Source: Lysobacter antibioticus
Lineage (GTDB): Bacteria; Pseudomonadota; Gammaproteobacteria; Xanthomonadales; Xanthomonadaceae
Length of the DNA: 50,376 bases
Direction of reading: 5' to 3'
Assembly: GCF_000731095.1 (NCBI RefSeq)
Contig: NZ_JMTZ01000065.1
Coordinates: forward strand, 1-50,376
The notes beneath the pieces were generated by a model that made no database searches, was not told the DNA's origin, and worked only from the letters and a program-made list of their open reading frames with translations. Every line of letters begins with the position of its first letter. The stretch's first letter is position 1. The position numbers were made by a program, and so were the translations under genes. Below are positions 25,878 to 33,968 of the stretch, in pieces.

Positions 25878-26653
25878 CGGCCGGCCCCCGGCGCCAACGG
25901 CAAGGCGACCGCCGCGGGCGCCGCGCGCTTGAGCGGCGCCATCGCCAGGTACAGCGTCAGCGCCGCCGACCAGGCGATGCCGAGGGTCCACAGATCGTGC
26001 GAAAGAAAGTGCGCGCCGCGCAGCTGTTGCGCAAAACCGAACAGCAAACCGAGGCCGAGGCCGACCGACAGCCCGAGCCAACGCAGCCGCGGCTGCACGG
26101 CCAGGAAGAAGAAGTACAAGGCGACCCAGGCATAACCCGCGCTGGCATGGCCGGCCGGAAAACAGCGTCCGCGCGCCAGCCCCGACGGGCGCTGGGACAA
26201 CAGGCCGAAGAACTCGTTGGCGCCGCCGTAGCGGCTCAAGTCCCAGGGGCAATCCATGTCGGTGAGCGACTTCAGCGCCGACACCAGCGCGATCGCCAGC
26301 ACGGTCGACAGCAACAGATACGCCAGCGGCCGCCGCCATTCGCTCAAGCCCGGGCTCAGGCGCGCGACGAGCCACGATGCGAGCACGCCGAACCAGGCCG
26401 CGGTGCTGGCGTCGCGGCCGAAACGATGGACCAGATGCTCGGTCAGATAGGCGTTCTGCAACGCCCAACGCCCGCCTTGCCAGGCATACAAACGGTCGGC
26501 CAGCCAGAAGTCGCCGCCCGTCGTCGCCCAGGCCGTCACGGCGAACCAGAGCAGCAGCGGCGCGGCGAGATGCGTCCGCAGGAAACGGCGATGCGACGGG
26601 TAATACCGCGGCGAGAGCGCGGAACGGGCGAGGAAATAGGCGGAGGGGTTCAT
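25874..26653 (-). CDS. PAP2-superfamily membrane phosphatase
   Basis: A 259-residue membrane protein with about five to six transmembrane segments. The PAP2 signatures are visible: KSLTDMDCPWDLSRYGG (motif 1, with a Cys-Pro instead of the usual Arg-Pro), RCFPAGHASAGY (motif 2, GH pair) and RGAHFLSHD (motif 3). Relatives next to eptA dephosphorylate lipid A or recycle undecaprenyl or phosphatidyl phosphates. It is the first gene of a two-gene unit with eptA (4-bp overlap) and is divergent from a PmrAB-like pair. Confidence 0.9.
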   Translation of the reverse strand: MNPSAYFLARSALSPRYYPSHRRFLRTHLAAPLLLWFAVTAWATTGGDFWLADRLYAWQGGRWALQNAYLTEHLVHRFGRDASTAAWFGVLASWLVARLSPGLSEWRRPLAYLLLSTVLAIALVSALKSLTDMDCPWDLSRYGGANEFFGLLSQRPSGLARGRCFPAGHASAGYAWVALYFFFLAVQPRLRWLGLSVGLGLGLLFGFAQQLRGAHFLSHDLWTLGIAWSAALTLYLAMAPLKRAAPAAVALPLAPGAGR

Positions 26654-27055
26654 CGACGGCGGCGGGCTCGCAGGGCGGCGAAGGCGGTCCCGCGATGGGA
26701 TCGGCCGGACCGGCGGCGATCATCGAAGCGCCGCTGTCGGAGAGCGGTCGGAGCCAGGTTCGCGCTTCGTTAAAGCGCAGCCGATGGCGCAGGCCGCAAC
26801 CGCCGGCGTTCAGCTGCCGGCGTGGGCGGCGGCGTGCTTTGCGAGGCGCTCCGACATCGCTCCGACGCGACCTGGGCGACCCTGGCGGTTTGGTCCAGTG
26901 GTTTGGTCCGGTGGTTTGGCGGTGGTTTGGCGGTGGTTTGGGCCCGGCGCCCGGGCCAGGTCGGGCCGATCACGGCCGGCGGCGGCCACGGGCCGCGCCG
27001 GTGCGAATCGGGCACTATCGCAACGAGCCGCGAACGGCGGCGGGAGATTCGGCGC
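26654..27055. other. Divergent promoter region between PAP2-eptA and the two-component pair
   Basis: About 400 bp without a credible gene. It contains the palindrome GCGCTT-CGTTA-AAGCGC (26762-26778), near the PAP2 side, and a run of five GGTTTGG repeats (26887-26941), nearer the response regulator. Confidence 0.65.
26887..26941 (+). promoter_or_regulatory. Five GGTTTGG direct repeats upstream of the response regulator
   Basis: GGTTTGG begins at 26887, 26900, 26913, 26924 and 26935, giving steps of 13, 13, 11 and 11 bases. OmpR-family regulators bind direct repeats about one helical turn apart, so this is a candidate site for autoregulation and for control of PAP2-eptA. A plain microsatellite-like origin is the alternative. 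Confidence 0.55.
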
Positions 27056-27763
27056 ATGCGCCTGTTGGTGGTGGAAGACAATCGCAGCCTGGTCGCCAAC
27101 CTCTTCGATTATTTCGAGGCGCGCGGCTACACCCTGGATGCCGCGCCCGACGGCCCGACCGGCCTGCACCTGGCGGTGACCCAACATTACGATGCGATCG
27201 TGCTGGACTGGATGTTGCCGCGCCTGGACGGGCGCGAGGTGCTGCGCTGCCTGCGCGAGGAAGCCGGTTCCGACGTGCCGGTGCTCATGCTGACCGCGCG
27301 CGACGAACTGCCCGACAAGATCGCCGGCTTCCGCGCCGGCGCCGACGACTACCTGACCAAGCCCTTCGCCCTGCCCGAACTCGAAGTGCGCCTGGAAGCG
27401 TTGGCCGCGCGCGCAGCCGGACGCGGCCGCAGCCGGGTGCTGCAACTGGCCGATCTCAAACTCGACCTGACCACCCTGGAAGTCAGCCGCGGCGGGCGCG
27501 CGCTGCACCTGTATCCGGCCTGCCGCAAATTGCTCGAAGTGTTGATGCAGTCGAGCCCGGCCGCGGTCACCCGCGAACGCCTCGAACATGCCTTGTGGGG
27601 CGACAGCCCGCCCGACGGCGACATGCTGCGCTCGCATATCTACGAACTGCGCCGCGCCGTCGACGGCCCTTATCCGGTCAAGCTGATCCAGACCCTGCCG
27701 CGCGTCGGTTATCGCATCGCCGTGCCGGCCGCCGAGCGCGACAACGATGCCCACGCCGACTGA
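27056..27763 (+). CDS. OmpR-family response regulator, PmrA/QseB-like
   Basis: A 235-residue response regulator. The receiver has E8-D9, phosphoacceptor D51 in AIVLDWMLPRLDG and K102 in DDYLTKPF; the winged helix includes LEHALWGDSPPDGDMLRSHIYELRR in two parts around residues 185-205 and RVGYRIA. Start ATG 27056 follows GGGAG nine bases upstream. The gene overlaps its kinase by 17 bp and is divergent from the PAP2-eptA unit, an arrangement that suggests control of lipid A modification. Confidence 0.93.
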   Translation: MRLLVVEDNRSLVANLFDYFEARGYTLDAAPDGPTGLHLAVTQHYDAIVLDWMLPRLDGREVLRCLREEAGSDVPVLMLTARDELPDKIAGFRAGADDYLTKPFALPELEVRLEALAARAAGRGRSRVLQLADLKLDLTTLEVSRGGRALHLYPACRKLLEVLMQSSPAAVTRERLEHALWGDSPPDGDMLRSHIYELRRAVDGPYPVKLIQTLPRVGYRIAVPAAERDNDAHAD

Positions 27764-29066
27764 ATTCAACGGGCCCGCCGCCGGGACCGCAGGCGCTCGC
27801 GGCGGATTCCGTTCGAGCCTGCAGCGCCGCATCCTGCTCGGCGTGCTCGGCTATACCGCGTTGCTGTCGATCGCGGTGGTGGTGCAGGGGTTCGTCGTCA
27901 ACGAGCACGCCGAACATCTGGTGTGGACTTCGCTGATGGATTCCGAGCTCGATCACTTCATCGAGCGCCGCCGGATCGAACCCGACTATCGCTGGATCGA
28001 CACCGAATCGCTGAGCCTCTACGACAGCCGCGGCGACCGCCCGATCCCGGCCGACCTGCAGGCGCTCGGCCCCGGCGTGCACGACGACATCCTGGTCGAC
28101 GGCGGCGAGCGCGTGGTGATGGTGCGCGACGTCGACGGCGGACGCCTGACCCTGTCGCTCGACATCACCGACATGGAGCACAGCGAATTCGACATGGCGC
28201 TGACCATCGCCGGCGCGGCACTGACGACCTTGCTGCTGCTGGCGGTGATGATCGCCTGGGGCGTGCACCGCCTGGTGCGCCCGCTCAGCCACATGGCCCA
28301 GCGCATCGGCGGCCTGCAGCCCGATCGCGCCGGCCAGCGCATCGAGGTGCCTGAAGCGGCGAGTTCGGAACTGGTGGTGATCGCCGATGCGGTCAACGAC
28401 TACCTCGAACGCAACGACCGCTTCGTCGAACGCGAGCGCGCCTTCATCGACAGCGCCAGCCACGAACTGCGCACGCCGATCGCGGTGATCGCCGGTTCGA
28501 CCGAACTCGCGCTCGAACAACGCGAACTGCCGCCGGGCGCGCAACTGCAGTTGGAACGGATCCGTCGCACCGCCCGCGACGTCGAGCAGCTGATTTCGCT
28601 GTTGCTGGTGCTCGCCAAGGACCCGCAGCGCCTGGCCGCGAGCGCCGACCGCGTCGCCCTGGATCAGTTGCTGCCGGAGATCGTCGAAGACCACCGTCAC
28701 CTGACCCGCGACAAAGACCTGAGCCTGGCGCTGGCGCCGATGCCGCATTGCGAGATCGTCGCGCCGCTGCCGATCGTGCAGGCGGCGATCGGTAACCTGC
28801 TGCGCAACGCCATCGAGAACAGCGACCGCGGCGAGATCGCGATCCGCCTGTCCGCGGATGCGACCGTGATCATCGAAGACCCGGGCCACGGCATGACGCC
28901 GGAGGAGATCAGCGCGATCTACGCGCGCGTCGCGCGCGGCGGCCGCGAAGGCGGCGGCATCGGCCTGGACCTGATCTCGCGCCTGTGCGAGCACCTGGGC
29001 TGGAGCCTGCGTTTCGATGCCGCCGAACGCGGCACGCGCACCACGCTACGCTTGCGGCCGGATTGA
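27747..29066 (+). CDS. Sensor histidine kinase, PmrB-like
   Basis: A 439-residue kinase. Transmembrane segments lie about residues 28-51 and 150-173 with a periplasmic loop of about 100 residues rich in Asp and Glu, which could bind cations or cationic peptides. After HAMP-like sequence come H239 in SASHELRTP and the ATPase domain with NLLRNAIENSD, DPGHGM and GGIGLDLI. It overlaps the regulator gene by 17 bp. Signal not known. Confidence 0.92.
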   Translation: MPTPTEFNGPAAGTAGARGGFRSSLQRRILLGVLGYTALLSIAVVVQGFVVNEHAEHLVWTSLMDSELDHFIERRRIEPDYRWIDTESLSLYDSRGDRPIPADLQALGPGVHDDILVDGGERVVMVRDVDGGRLTLSLDITDMEHSEFDMALTIAGAALTTLLLLAVMIAWGVHRLVRPLSHMAQRIGGLQPDRAGQRIEVPEAASSELVVIADAVNDYLERNDRFVERERAFIDSASHELRTPIAVIAGSTELALEQRELPPGAQLQLERIRRTARDVEQLISLLLVLAKDPQRLAASADRVALDQLLPEIVEDHRHLTRDKDLSLALAPMPHCEIVAPLPIVQAAIGNLLRNAIENSDRGEIAIRLSADATVIIEDPGHGMTPEEISAIYARVARGGREGGGIGLDLISRLCEHLGWSLRFDAAERGTRTTLRLRPD

Positions 29067-29344
29067 ACGGCAGCCGCTACGAATACCTCCAACCGTCATC
29101 CCCGCGAAGGCGGAGTGAATGGATGCTGCTCGCGAGCCACTGGCTCGCGCATCCACGAACGCCAGGGCGCTATGCGCCCTGGCCGGCTCGCAGAGACCTC
29201 AGGTGTTCCCGCACGAAAATCCGACTGCTCGACCACTCGCCATCGACACGTGGAAGTGCACGGTCGCGGCTCGCGCCGCTCCTGCCCTTGGCTGCGGGAA
29301 GTGATGCCGCCAGCCGGTCAGTGCCGCCGGTCTCACTCGTCCAG
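29067..29344. repeat. Intergenic repeat cluster
   Basis: Between convergent genes: the sequence GTCATCCCCGCGAAGGCGG, common as an interspersed element in this group, a near-perfect palindrome CGCGAGCCACTGGCTCGCG (29131-29149) framed by GGATG...CATCC, a perfect 10-bp hairpin GCCAGGGCGC/GCGCCCTGGC (29161-29183), and one REP copy at 29261-29287. The hairpins may terminate both flanking transcripts. Confidence 0.7.
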
Positions 29345-30256
29345 TTAATCGCCCGCAGCATCGTCCGCCGGCGGCGCCGGCAAAGCCCGCGCCGCTACCG
29401 CTACCGGTGCCGACAGCGACGCCGGCGCGGTGCGCTGGCGTTCGTAGGCGCGCGCGACTTCGGCGTGGCCGTACTTGCGTTCCAGGCGCTTGACGATGAA
29501 ATGGCCGCGCGCCATGTCCTGATAGTGATTGGTGAACAGCATGTTCATCGTCGCCGCGGTGGCCGCGCCGATCACCGGCACCAGCTGCGCCGCGGTCTTC
29601 TCGCCGACGACCACGCCGAAGCGCGTGGCGACCACATCGACCAGCTTGCTCATCCACGCCGTGGCCTGCTTCTTGGCGTAGGCATGGGTGGCATGCTGGG
29701 CACCGCGCCGGCCGGCCAGCCCGGCCAGTTCCAGCCGGCCGACTTCGGCCAGGGCGGTACGCACGGCGTAGTAACCGGATGCGGACGCATCGTCCTCGTC
29801 GCTGCCGCCGCCGAAGGCGAACACTTCCACGCACGCGGCCTGCACCTCGGGATCGGACAGCGAGAACCCCTCGCTGCGGGCGATGTCGGCGACCGCGCGC
29901 ATCATCACCACGGTCGACACCGGAAGCTCCGCGGCCAGCCCGGCCGCGCCGAAGAAACCGCCGACCGCACCGACCGCGCCGGCGACGAGCTTGTGGCTCT
30001 TGGTCGAGGAGGCCTTGCTCGGCTGATCCTTGACCGTCCACAGCGCCGCCGCGGCCGCCTTGTGCAGGGCCCCATGCACGATGTTCTGGATCCTGCGGCT
30101 GACGAAGCCGGGCAGCTTGGACATGCCGAACTCGATCGGCGCGCCGACGAAGGCGGTCATGCGCGCGGTGATCGACGGGGTTTCCAGCAGCGCCACCGCG
30201 CGCTTGAGATCGGCCGCGTCGGCGGTGTCGTCGAAGATGTCCTGGCCCTGCTCCAT
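29345..30256 (-). CDS. EcsC-family protein
   Basis: A 303-residue protein of the EcsC family. Signs are ALLETPSITARMTAFVGAPIEFG, a glycine/alanine-rich hydrophobic segment GAVGAVGGFFGAAGLAAELP around residue 95, the conserved MMRAVADIARSEG and VPVIGAATAATMNMLFT near residue 245. The family name comes from the ecs operon of Bacillus; its biochemical role is not settled and membrane association is likely. The ATG at 30256 was chosen over codons at 30346 and 30322 because the family-like sequence begins there. The last 30 residues are Ala/Pro-rich. Confidence 0.85.
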   Translation of the reverse strand: MEQGQDIFDDTADAADLKRAVALLETPSITARMTAFVGAPIEFGMSKLPGFVSRRIQNIVHGALHKAAAAALWTVKDQPSKASSTKSHKLVAGAVGAVGGFFGAAGLAAELPVSTVVMMRAVADIARSEGFSLSDPEVQAACVEVFAFGGGSDEDDASASGYYAVRTALAEVGRLELAGLAGRRGAQHATHAYAKKQATAWMSKLVDVVATRFGVVVGEKTAAQLVPVIGAATAATMNMLFTNHYQDMARGHFIVKRLERKYGHAEVARAYERQRTAPASLSAPVAVAARALPAPPADDAAGD

Positions 30257-30364
30257 TCGCTCTCGCTCCGTCTCGGCTTGTCGCTCGCTGCCGCGATCGG
30301 ACGATCGCGGTAAGGCGAACATAGGGGCGCCGGCGCCGCGCAACAAGCCCGCGCCGGCGCGGCG

Positions 30365-30766
30365 TCAGTCCCGCGCCGGGATCGGCCGCACCATGCGTTC
30401 GAGCAGGTGCTCGACGATCCGCTCGGGTTCGAGGCAGCGGCCGGTGTGCACCGGCGACATCTGGATGATCGAGCTGCGCTTGGCGGTGAGCCAGTGGAAA
30501 CGCGCCCGCGCCGGCAACTGGCCGATCGGGCCGGCATCGCGGCCGCCGCGGCAGATGCGTTCGATCGCCTGCAGGTGCAATCGCACCGCCTCGATGTCGA
30601 CACCGGGGTCGAGCGCACGCAGCCGCGCCGCATCGAGTTCGATCCCGGCAACCAGCAGACTGGAACCCGGACACGAGACCAGCACGCCGACGTTGACGAA
30701 CTCTTCGCGTTCGACCCGCGGCACCACGCGGATCACCGCATAGTCATACGGAGAGCGAGCGGGCAT
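30365..30766 (-). CDS. DUF3037 family protein
   Basis: A 133-residue DUF3037 protein, recognised by YDYAVIRVVPRVEREEFVNV at the start and the SPVHTGRCLEPERIVEHLL block near the end. No catalytic motif is known. Its start overlaps the end of the HipA-like kinase gene by 23 bp, so the two are translated together; this pairing recurs in bacteria as far as I know and suggests a joint function. Confidence 0.88.
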   Translation of the reverse strand: MPARSPYDYAVIRVVPRVEREEFVNVGVLVSCPGSSLLVAGIELDAARLRALDPGVDIEAVRLHLQAIERICRGGRDAGPIGQLPARARFHWLTAKRSSIIQMSPVHTGRCLEPERIVEHLLERMVRPIPARD

Positions 30767-31523
30767 GGATCGCCTCCTCCACGAATGCGCGCGGCGCTTG
30801 CACGCGGCGGTTCAGATAATCGGCATAGGCCTGTCGGTGCGCGGCTGCATCGGCGAAGCCGGGTTCGTCGGTCAGCCAACTGTCGGGCACCAGCTCGACG
30901 ATGGACCGCACCAGCGCGGGCGTGACCGCCGCGGCCATCGCCGCGTCGACTTCGGCGATGTCGCTGGCGAACGGCAGCAGCACATGGTCCTTGACCGGCG
31001 CGAAGCGGCTGCCCGCGGCGTTGCCGGCGTTGGCCCAGTCGTGATGGAAGTACAGGGCGGCGCCGTGATCGATCAGGGTCAGGCGGCGATGCCACAGCAA
31101 CATGTTGGTGTTGCGCGCGGTGCGGTCGACATTGGTGACGAAGGCGTCGAACCAGGCGATGCGCGAGGCCAGCTCGTCGCTCGGACGGTCGACCAGCGGA
31201 TCGTAGTTGACCGAACCGGGCAGGTAGTCGAGCGCGAGGTTGAGACCGGCGCTGGCGCGGATCAGGTGCTGGATCTCCGGATCGGGCTCGGTGCGGGCCA
31301 TGTCGGCGTCGAGCTCGATCAGGACGATTTCCGGCACCGGCAGTTCCAGCCGGCGCGCGAGCTCGCCGGCGACGATCTCGGCGATCAGGGCCTTGCGGCC
31401 CTGGCCGGCGCCGCGGAATTTCATCACGTACAGGCCGTCGTCGTCGGCTTCGACGACGGCCGGCAGCGAGCCGCCTTCGCGCAGCGGCGTGACGTAACGG
31501 GTGGCGCAGACGGTCCTCAACAC
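30744..31523 (-). CDS. HipA-like kinase
   Basis: A 259-residue protein of the HipA-kinase superfamily, shorter than HipA toxin (about 440). Candidate kinase residues are K35 in YVMKF, the catalytic loop TNVDRTARNTNML (D133, N138) and the metal-binding D152 in LIDHGAAL. No HipB-like DNA-binding antitoxin gene is adjacent; instead the partner is DUF3037. The start is GTG at 31523 with a weak ribosome site. Function could be phosphorylation of a tRNA synthetase-type target or another substrate; unknown. Confidence 0.82.
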   Translation of the reverse strand: MLRTVCATRYVTPLREGGSLPAVVEADDDGLYVMKFRGAGQGRKALIAEIVAGELARRLELPVPEIVLIELDADMARTEPDPEIQHLIRASAGLNLALDYLPGSVNYDPLVDRPSDELASRIAWFDAFVTNVDRTARNTNMLLWHRRLTLIDHGAALYFHHDWANAGNAAGSRFAPVKDHVLLPFASDIAEVDAAMAAAVTPALVRSIVELVPDSWLTDEPGFADAAAHRQAYADYLNRRVQAPRAFVEEAIHARSLSV

Positions 31524-31659
31524 GGACGTTCCATTGCGGTCGGCTCGGCGGTGACGGGCGATCGCGGCGATGCGCGATCAGGCCGCCCACCTTAGGTCGA
31601 GCGAGGCCAAAAGCAAAATCCGCGGTTCGGATTCGCCACCGAAGGCCGCCTCCGCCGTC

Positions 31660-32352
31660 TCAAGCCGCCTTGCGCGTTTCGCCCTGGCGCGACAGACGCT
31701 CGACCAGCGCATCGACCTCGGCTTCGGCGCTTTCGATCGAGCAGCGCAGGTCCTCACCGCCGAACTCGTCGTACTCGATGGCCACGCCGTGCGCGTCGGT
31801 GATGCCCATGTAACCCATCGGCGTCAGCACCGAGGGTTCGACGTGGTTGATCGACTCCAGGCGTTCGCCCTTGCCGTAACCGTAGTCGCCGCGCGAGCTG
31901 AGCAGGACCAGGCGCTTGCCGGCATCGGCCAGCATCGGCCAGTACGGCTCGCCTTCGCGCGAACGGTCGAAGCCGAAGGTGCGGCCGACCCGGACGACGT
32001 TGTCGATCCAGGCCTTGAGCGGGGCCGGCACGCCGAAGTTGTACATCGGCACGCCGATCACGATCAGGTCGGCGGCGATCAGCTCGTCGATCAAGGCATC
32101 GCTTTCGGCCAGCACCTCGTGCATCCAGTCCTCGCGCTGCGCGAGCGGGGTGAAGGCGGCATGGATCCAGCGGCCGCTGACCGGGGTCGGCGGGGCGACG
32201 CCGACATCGCGCTGAACGATGGCGTCGTCAGGATGGCGCTCGCGCCAGCGGCGCACGAAGCGGGCGCTGAGGCGGCGGCTGTGCGAGCCGTGGGCCGCGG
32301 CGTCGGAGGCGTGCGGGCGGGCGCTGGAATCGATATGCAGGAGTCGGGTCAT
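31660..32352 (-). CDS. azoR: FMN-dependent NADH:quinone oxidoreductase / azoreductase
   Basis: A 230-residue flavodoxin-fold enzyme of the AzoR (AcpD) family, reducing quinones or azo compounds with NADH. The phosphate loop is HIDSSARPHAS, and MYNFGVPAPLKAWIDN (from residue 103) contacts FMN; SSRGDYGYG is the second flavin loop. It is slightly longer than E. coli AzoR (about 200). Divergent from a LysR regulator gene, 138 bp away, which probably controls it. Confidence 0.9.
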   Translation of the reverse strand: MTRLLHIDSSARPHASDAAAHGSHSRRLSARFVRRWRERHPDDAIVQRDVGVAPPTPVSGRWIHAAFTPLAQREDWMHEVLAESDALIDELIAADLIVIGVPMYNFGVPAPLKAWIDNVVRVGRTFGFDRSREGEPYWPMLADAGKRLVLLSSRGDYGYGKGERLESINHVEPSVLTPMGYMGITDAHGVAIEYDEFGGEDLRCSIESAEAEVDALVERLSRQGETRKAA

Positions 32353-32473
32353 GGCGGTTCTCGTGGCGGGCCGATGGATGAGCCCTGATCATGTTCAGGC
32401 CGGAGTGGCGCTGGCTGCCGCCATGTTGATCCCGCCTTACGAACCCGACAAACTCCGATTACTCAGCCGATAA

Positions 32474-32486
32474 GAGAATTTTTCTC
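32474..32486 (+). promoter_or_regulatory. Palindrome just before a LysR start codon
   Basis: GAGAA-TTT-TTCTC ends four bases before the ATG at 32491, where a ribosome binding site is missing. It may be the autoregulatory site of this LysR regulator. Confidence 0.4.
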
Positions 32487-32490
32487 ATCC

Positions 32491-33393
32491 ATGTCCGGAC
32501 GCCGCCTGCCCCCGCTCGGTTCCCTGCGCGCCTTCGAGGCGGCAGCGCGCCTGCACAGTTTCAAGCGCGCCGCCGAGGAGCTGTCGGTCACCCCCACCGC
32601 GATCAGCCACCAGATCCGTGCGCTGGAAGCGCAGATCGGCGTGCGTTTGTTCGAGCGCCAGACCCGCAAGGTGGCGCTGACCGCCGAAGCGGCCGCGCTG
32701 TATCCGGTGCTGCGCGACGGCTTCGACGCCTTCGCCGAGGCGATCGCGGCGATCGCGGCGCGGCGCCAGCGGCGCGCCCTGACCTTGTCCGCGCCGCTGT
32801 CGTTCACCGCCAAATGGCTGGTGCCGCGAGTGGCCTCGTTCCGTGCCGCCTACCCCGATCTCGATCTGCGTCTGCACGCCTCCGACGACCCGGTCGACCT
32901 GCATGGCGGCATCGCCGATGCGGCGATCCGCTACGGCCGCGGCCCCTATCCGGGACTGGTCGCCGAACGCCTGATCGAGAACCGCTTCGCTCCGCTATGC
33001 AGCCCGCGCCTGGGCCTGCGCCGTCCCGAAGACCTGCGCGCGCAGTCGCTGCTGCATTCGGAATGGCGGCATCCGACCGAGGACACGCCGACTTGGCAAG
33101 CCTGGTGCGCGCGCGCCGGCCTGGCCGGGCTCGATGTCGAGGCCGGCCTGCGTTTCACCGACGAAAGCCATGCGATCCAGGCGGCGATCGCCGGCCACGG
33201 CGTGGCCCTGCTGAGTCTGGCGCTGGTCGCCGACGATCTCGCCGCCGGCACGCTGGTGCAGCCCTTCGGCCCGGCGCTCGACGGCTATCCGCATTGGCTG
33301 CTACGGCCGGATACGCCGCCGAGCGAGGAAGTGCTGGCGCTGCGCGATTGGCTGCGCAGCGAGGCGAAGGTCGAAAGCGCGCCCGCGGGCTGA
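32491..33393 (+). CDS. LysR-family regulator, GcvA-like
   Basis: A 300-residue regulator with N-terminal helix-turn-helix (PPLGSLRAFEAAARLHSFKR, AAEELSVTPTAISHQIRALE) and an effector domain starting near residue 92. The opening and the SFTAKWLVPR segment place it in the GcvA/AmpR-like branch. It is divergent from azoR and likely regulates it. No clear ribosome binding site is visible before the ATG. Confidence 0.93.
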   Translation: MSGRRLPPLGSLRAFEAAARLHSFKRAAEELSVTPTAISHQIRALEAQIGVRLFERQTRKVALTAEAAALYPVLRDGFDAFAEAIAAIAARRQRRALTLSAPLSFTAKWLVPRVASFRAAYPDLDLRLHASDDPVDLHGGIADAAIRYGRGPYPGLVAERLIENRFAPLCSPRLGLRRPEDLRAQSLLHSEWRHPTEDTPTWQAWCARAGLAGLDVEAGLRFTDESHAIQAAIAGHGVALLSLALVADDLAAGTLVQPFGPALDGYPHWLLRPDTPPSEEVLALRDWLRSEAKVESAPAG

Positions 33394-33429
33394 GACCGCG
33401 GACGGCACATCGGAACGCGCCCGATCGCC

Positions 33430-33837
33430 TCAGGCCGCAGCGATCCGCGCCGCCTGATAACGCTGCTCCTGGGTCAGCCCGCCATAGCCGTAGGCCGCGG
33501 CGCGCGCATCGATGACGTGGATGTAGGAGGTCTCGTGCACCTCGCCGATCAGTGCCGACAGCTCCGCATGCATCCGCTGCAGATAGCGCGCCTTCTCGGC
33601 CTTGGTGTTGGTCTCGTCGGTGATGCTGATATCGAGATGAAAGGCGTTGCGCCCCCACTGCGCCAGCGAACGACCGTCGATGAACCAATGCGGGCGGTCC
33701 ACGTAGTGGATCGCGACCGCGACCAACTCGCGGGGCTTACCGAGAATCTCGACGGTCAGATCGGCGACCACCGCCGCGGCGCGGCGGCTGAGCTCGGCAT
33801 CGGGGGTTCCGGAGAGTTGCAGGTTGATGTGCGGCAT
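33430..33837 (-). CDS. Tautomerase-superfamily protein
   Basis: A 135-residue protein. After removal of Met, Pro1 (MPHINLQLSG) would be the catalytic base of the 4-oxalocrotonate tautomerase/MIF superfamily. HYVDRPHWFIDG and SYIHVIDARAAAYGYGG are further family-like blocks. The size suggests a fused or MIF-length subunit rather than the 62-residue form. Divergent from a LysR gene with a clear palindromic operator between them. Confidence 0.85.
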   Translation of the reverse strand: MPHINLQLSGTPDAELSRRAAAVVADLTVEILGKPRELVAVAIHYVDRPHWFIDGRSLAQWGRNAFHLDISITDETNTKAEKARYLQRMHAELSALIGEVHETSYIHVIDARAAAYGYGGLTQEQRYQAARIAAA

Positions 33838-33905
33838 GGCGGCGTTCCTGTGAGGGCCGAGACGGTTCGGCGTGATTCGATGGGCTCAGCTTAGGCTTGC
33901 GCCCG

Positions 33906-33955
33906 CCATCGGAATAGCGGGAAGATCCGGCCCTATCCATCGGATTCTCCGATGG
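33906..33955. promoter_or_regulatory. LysR operator region with CCATCGGA sites
   Basis: A perfect palindrome CCATCGGA-TTC-TCCGATGG (33937-33955) and an additional CCATCGGA half-site (33906-33913) lie 31 bp, or three helical turns, apart in the 131-bp gap between tautomerase and LysR genes. The arrangement fits a LysR recognition site plus activation half-site. Confidence 0.65.
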
Positions 33956-33968
33956 CTAAAGGATCGCC

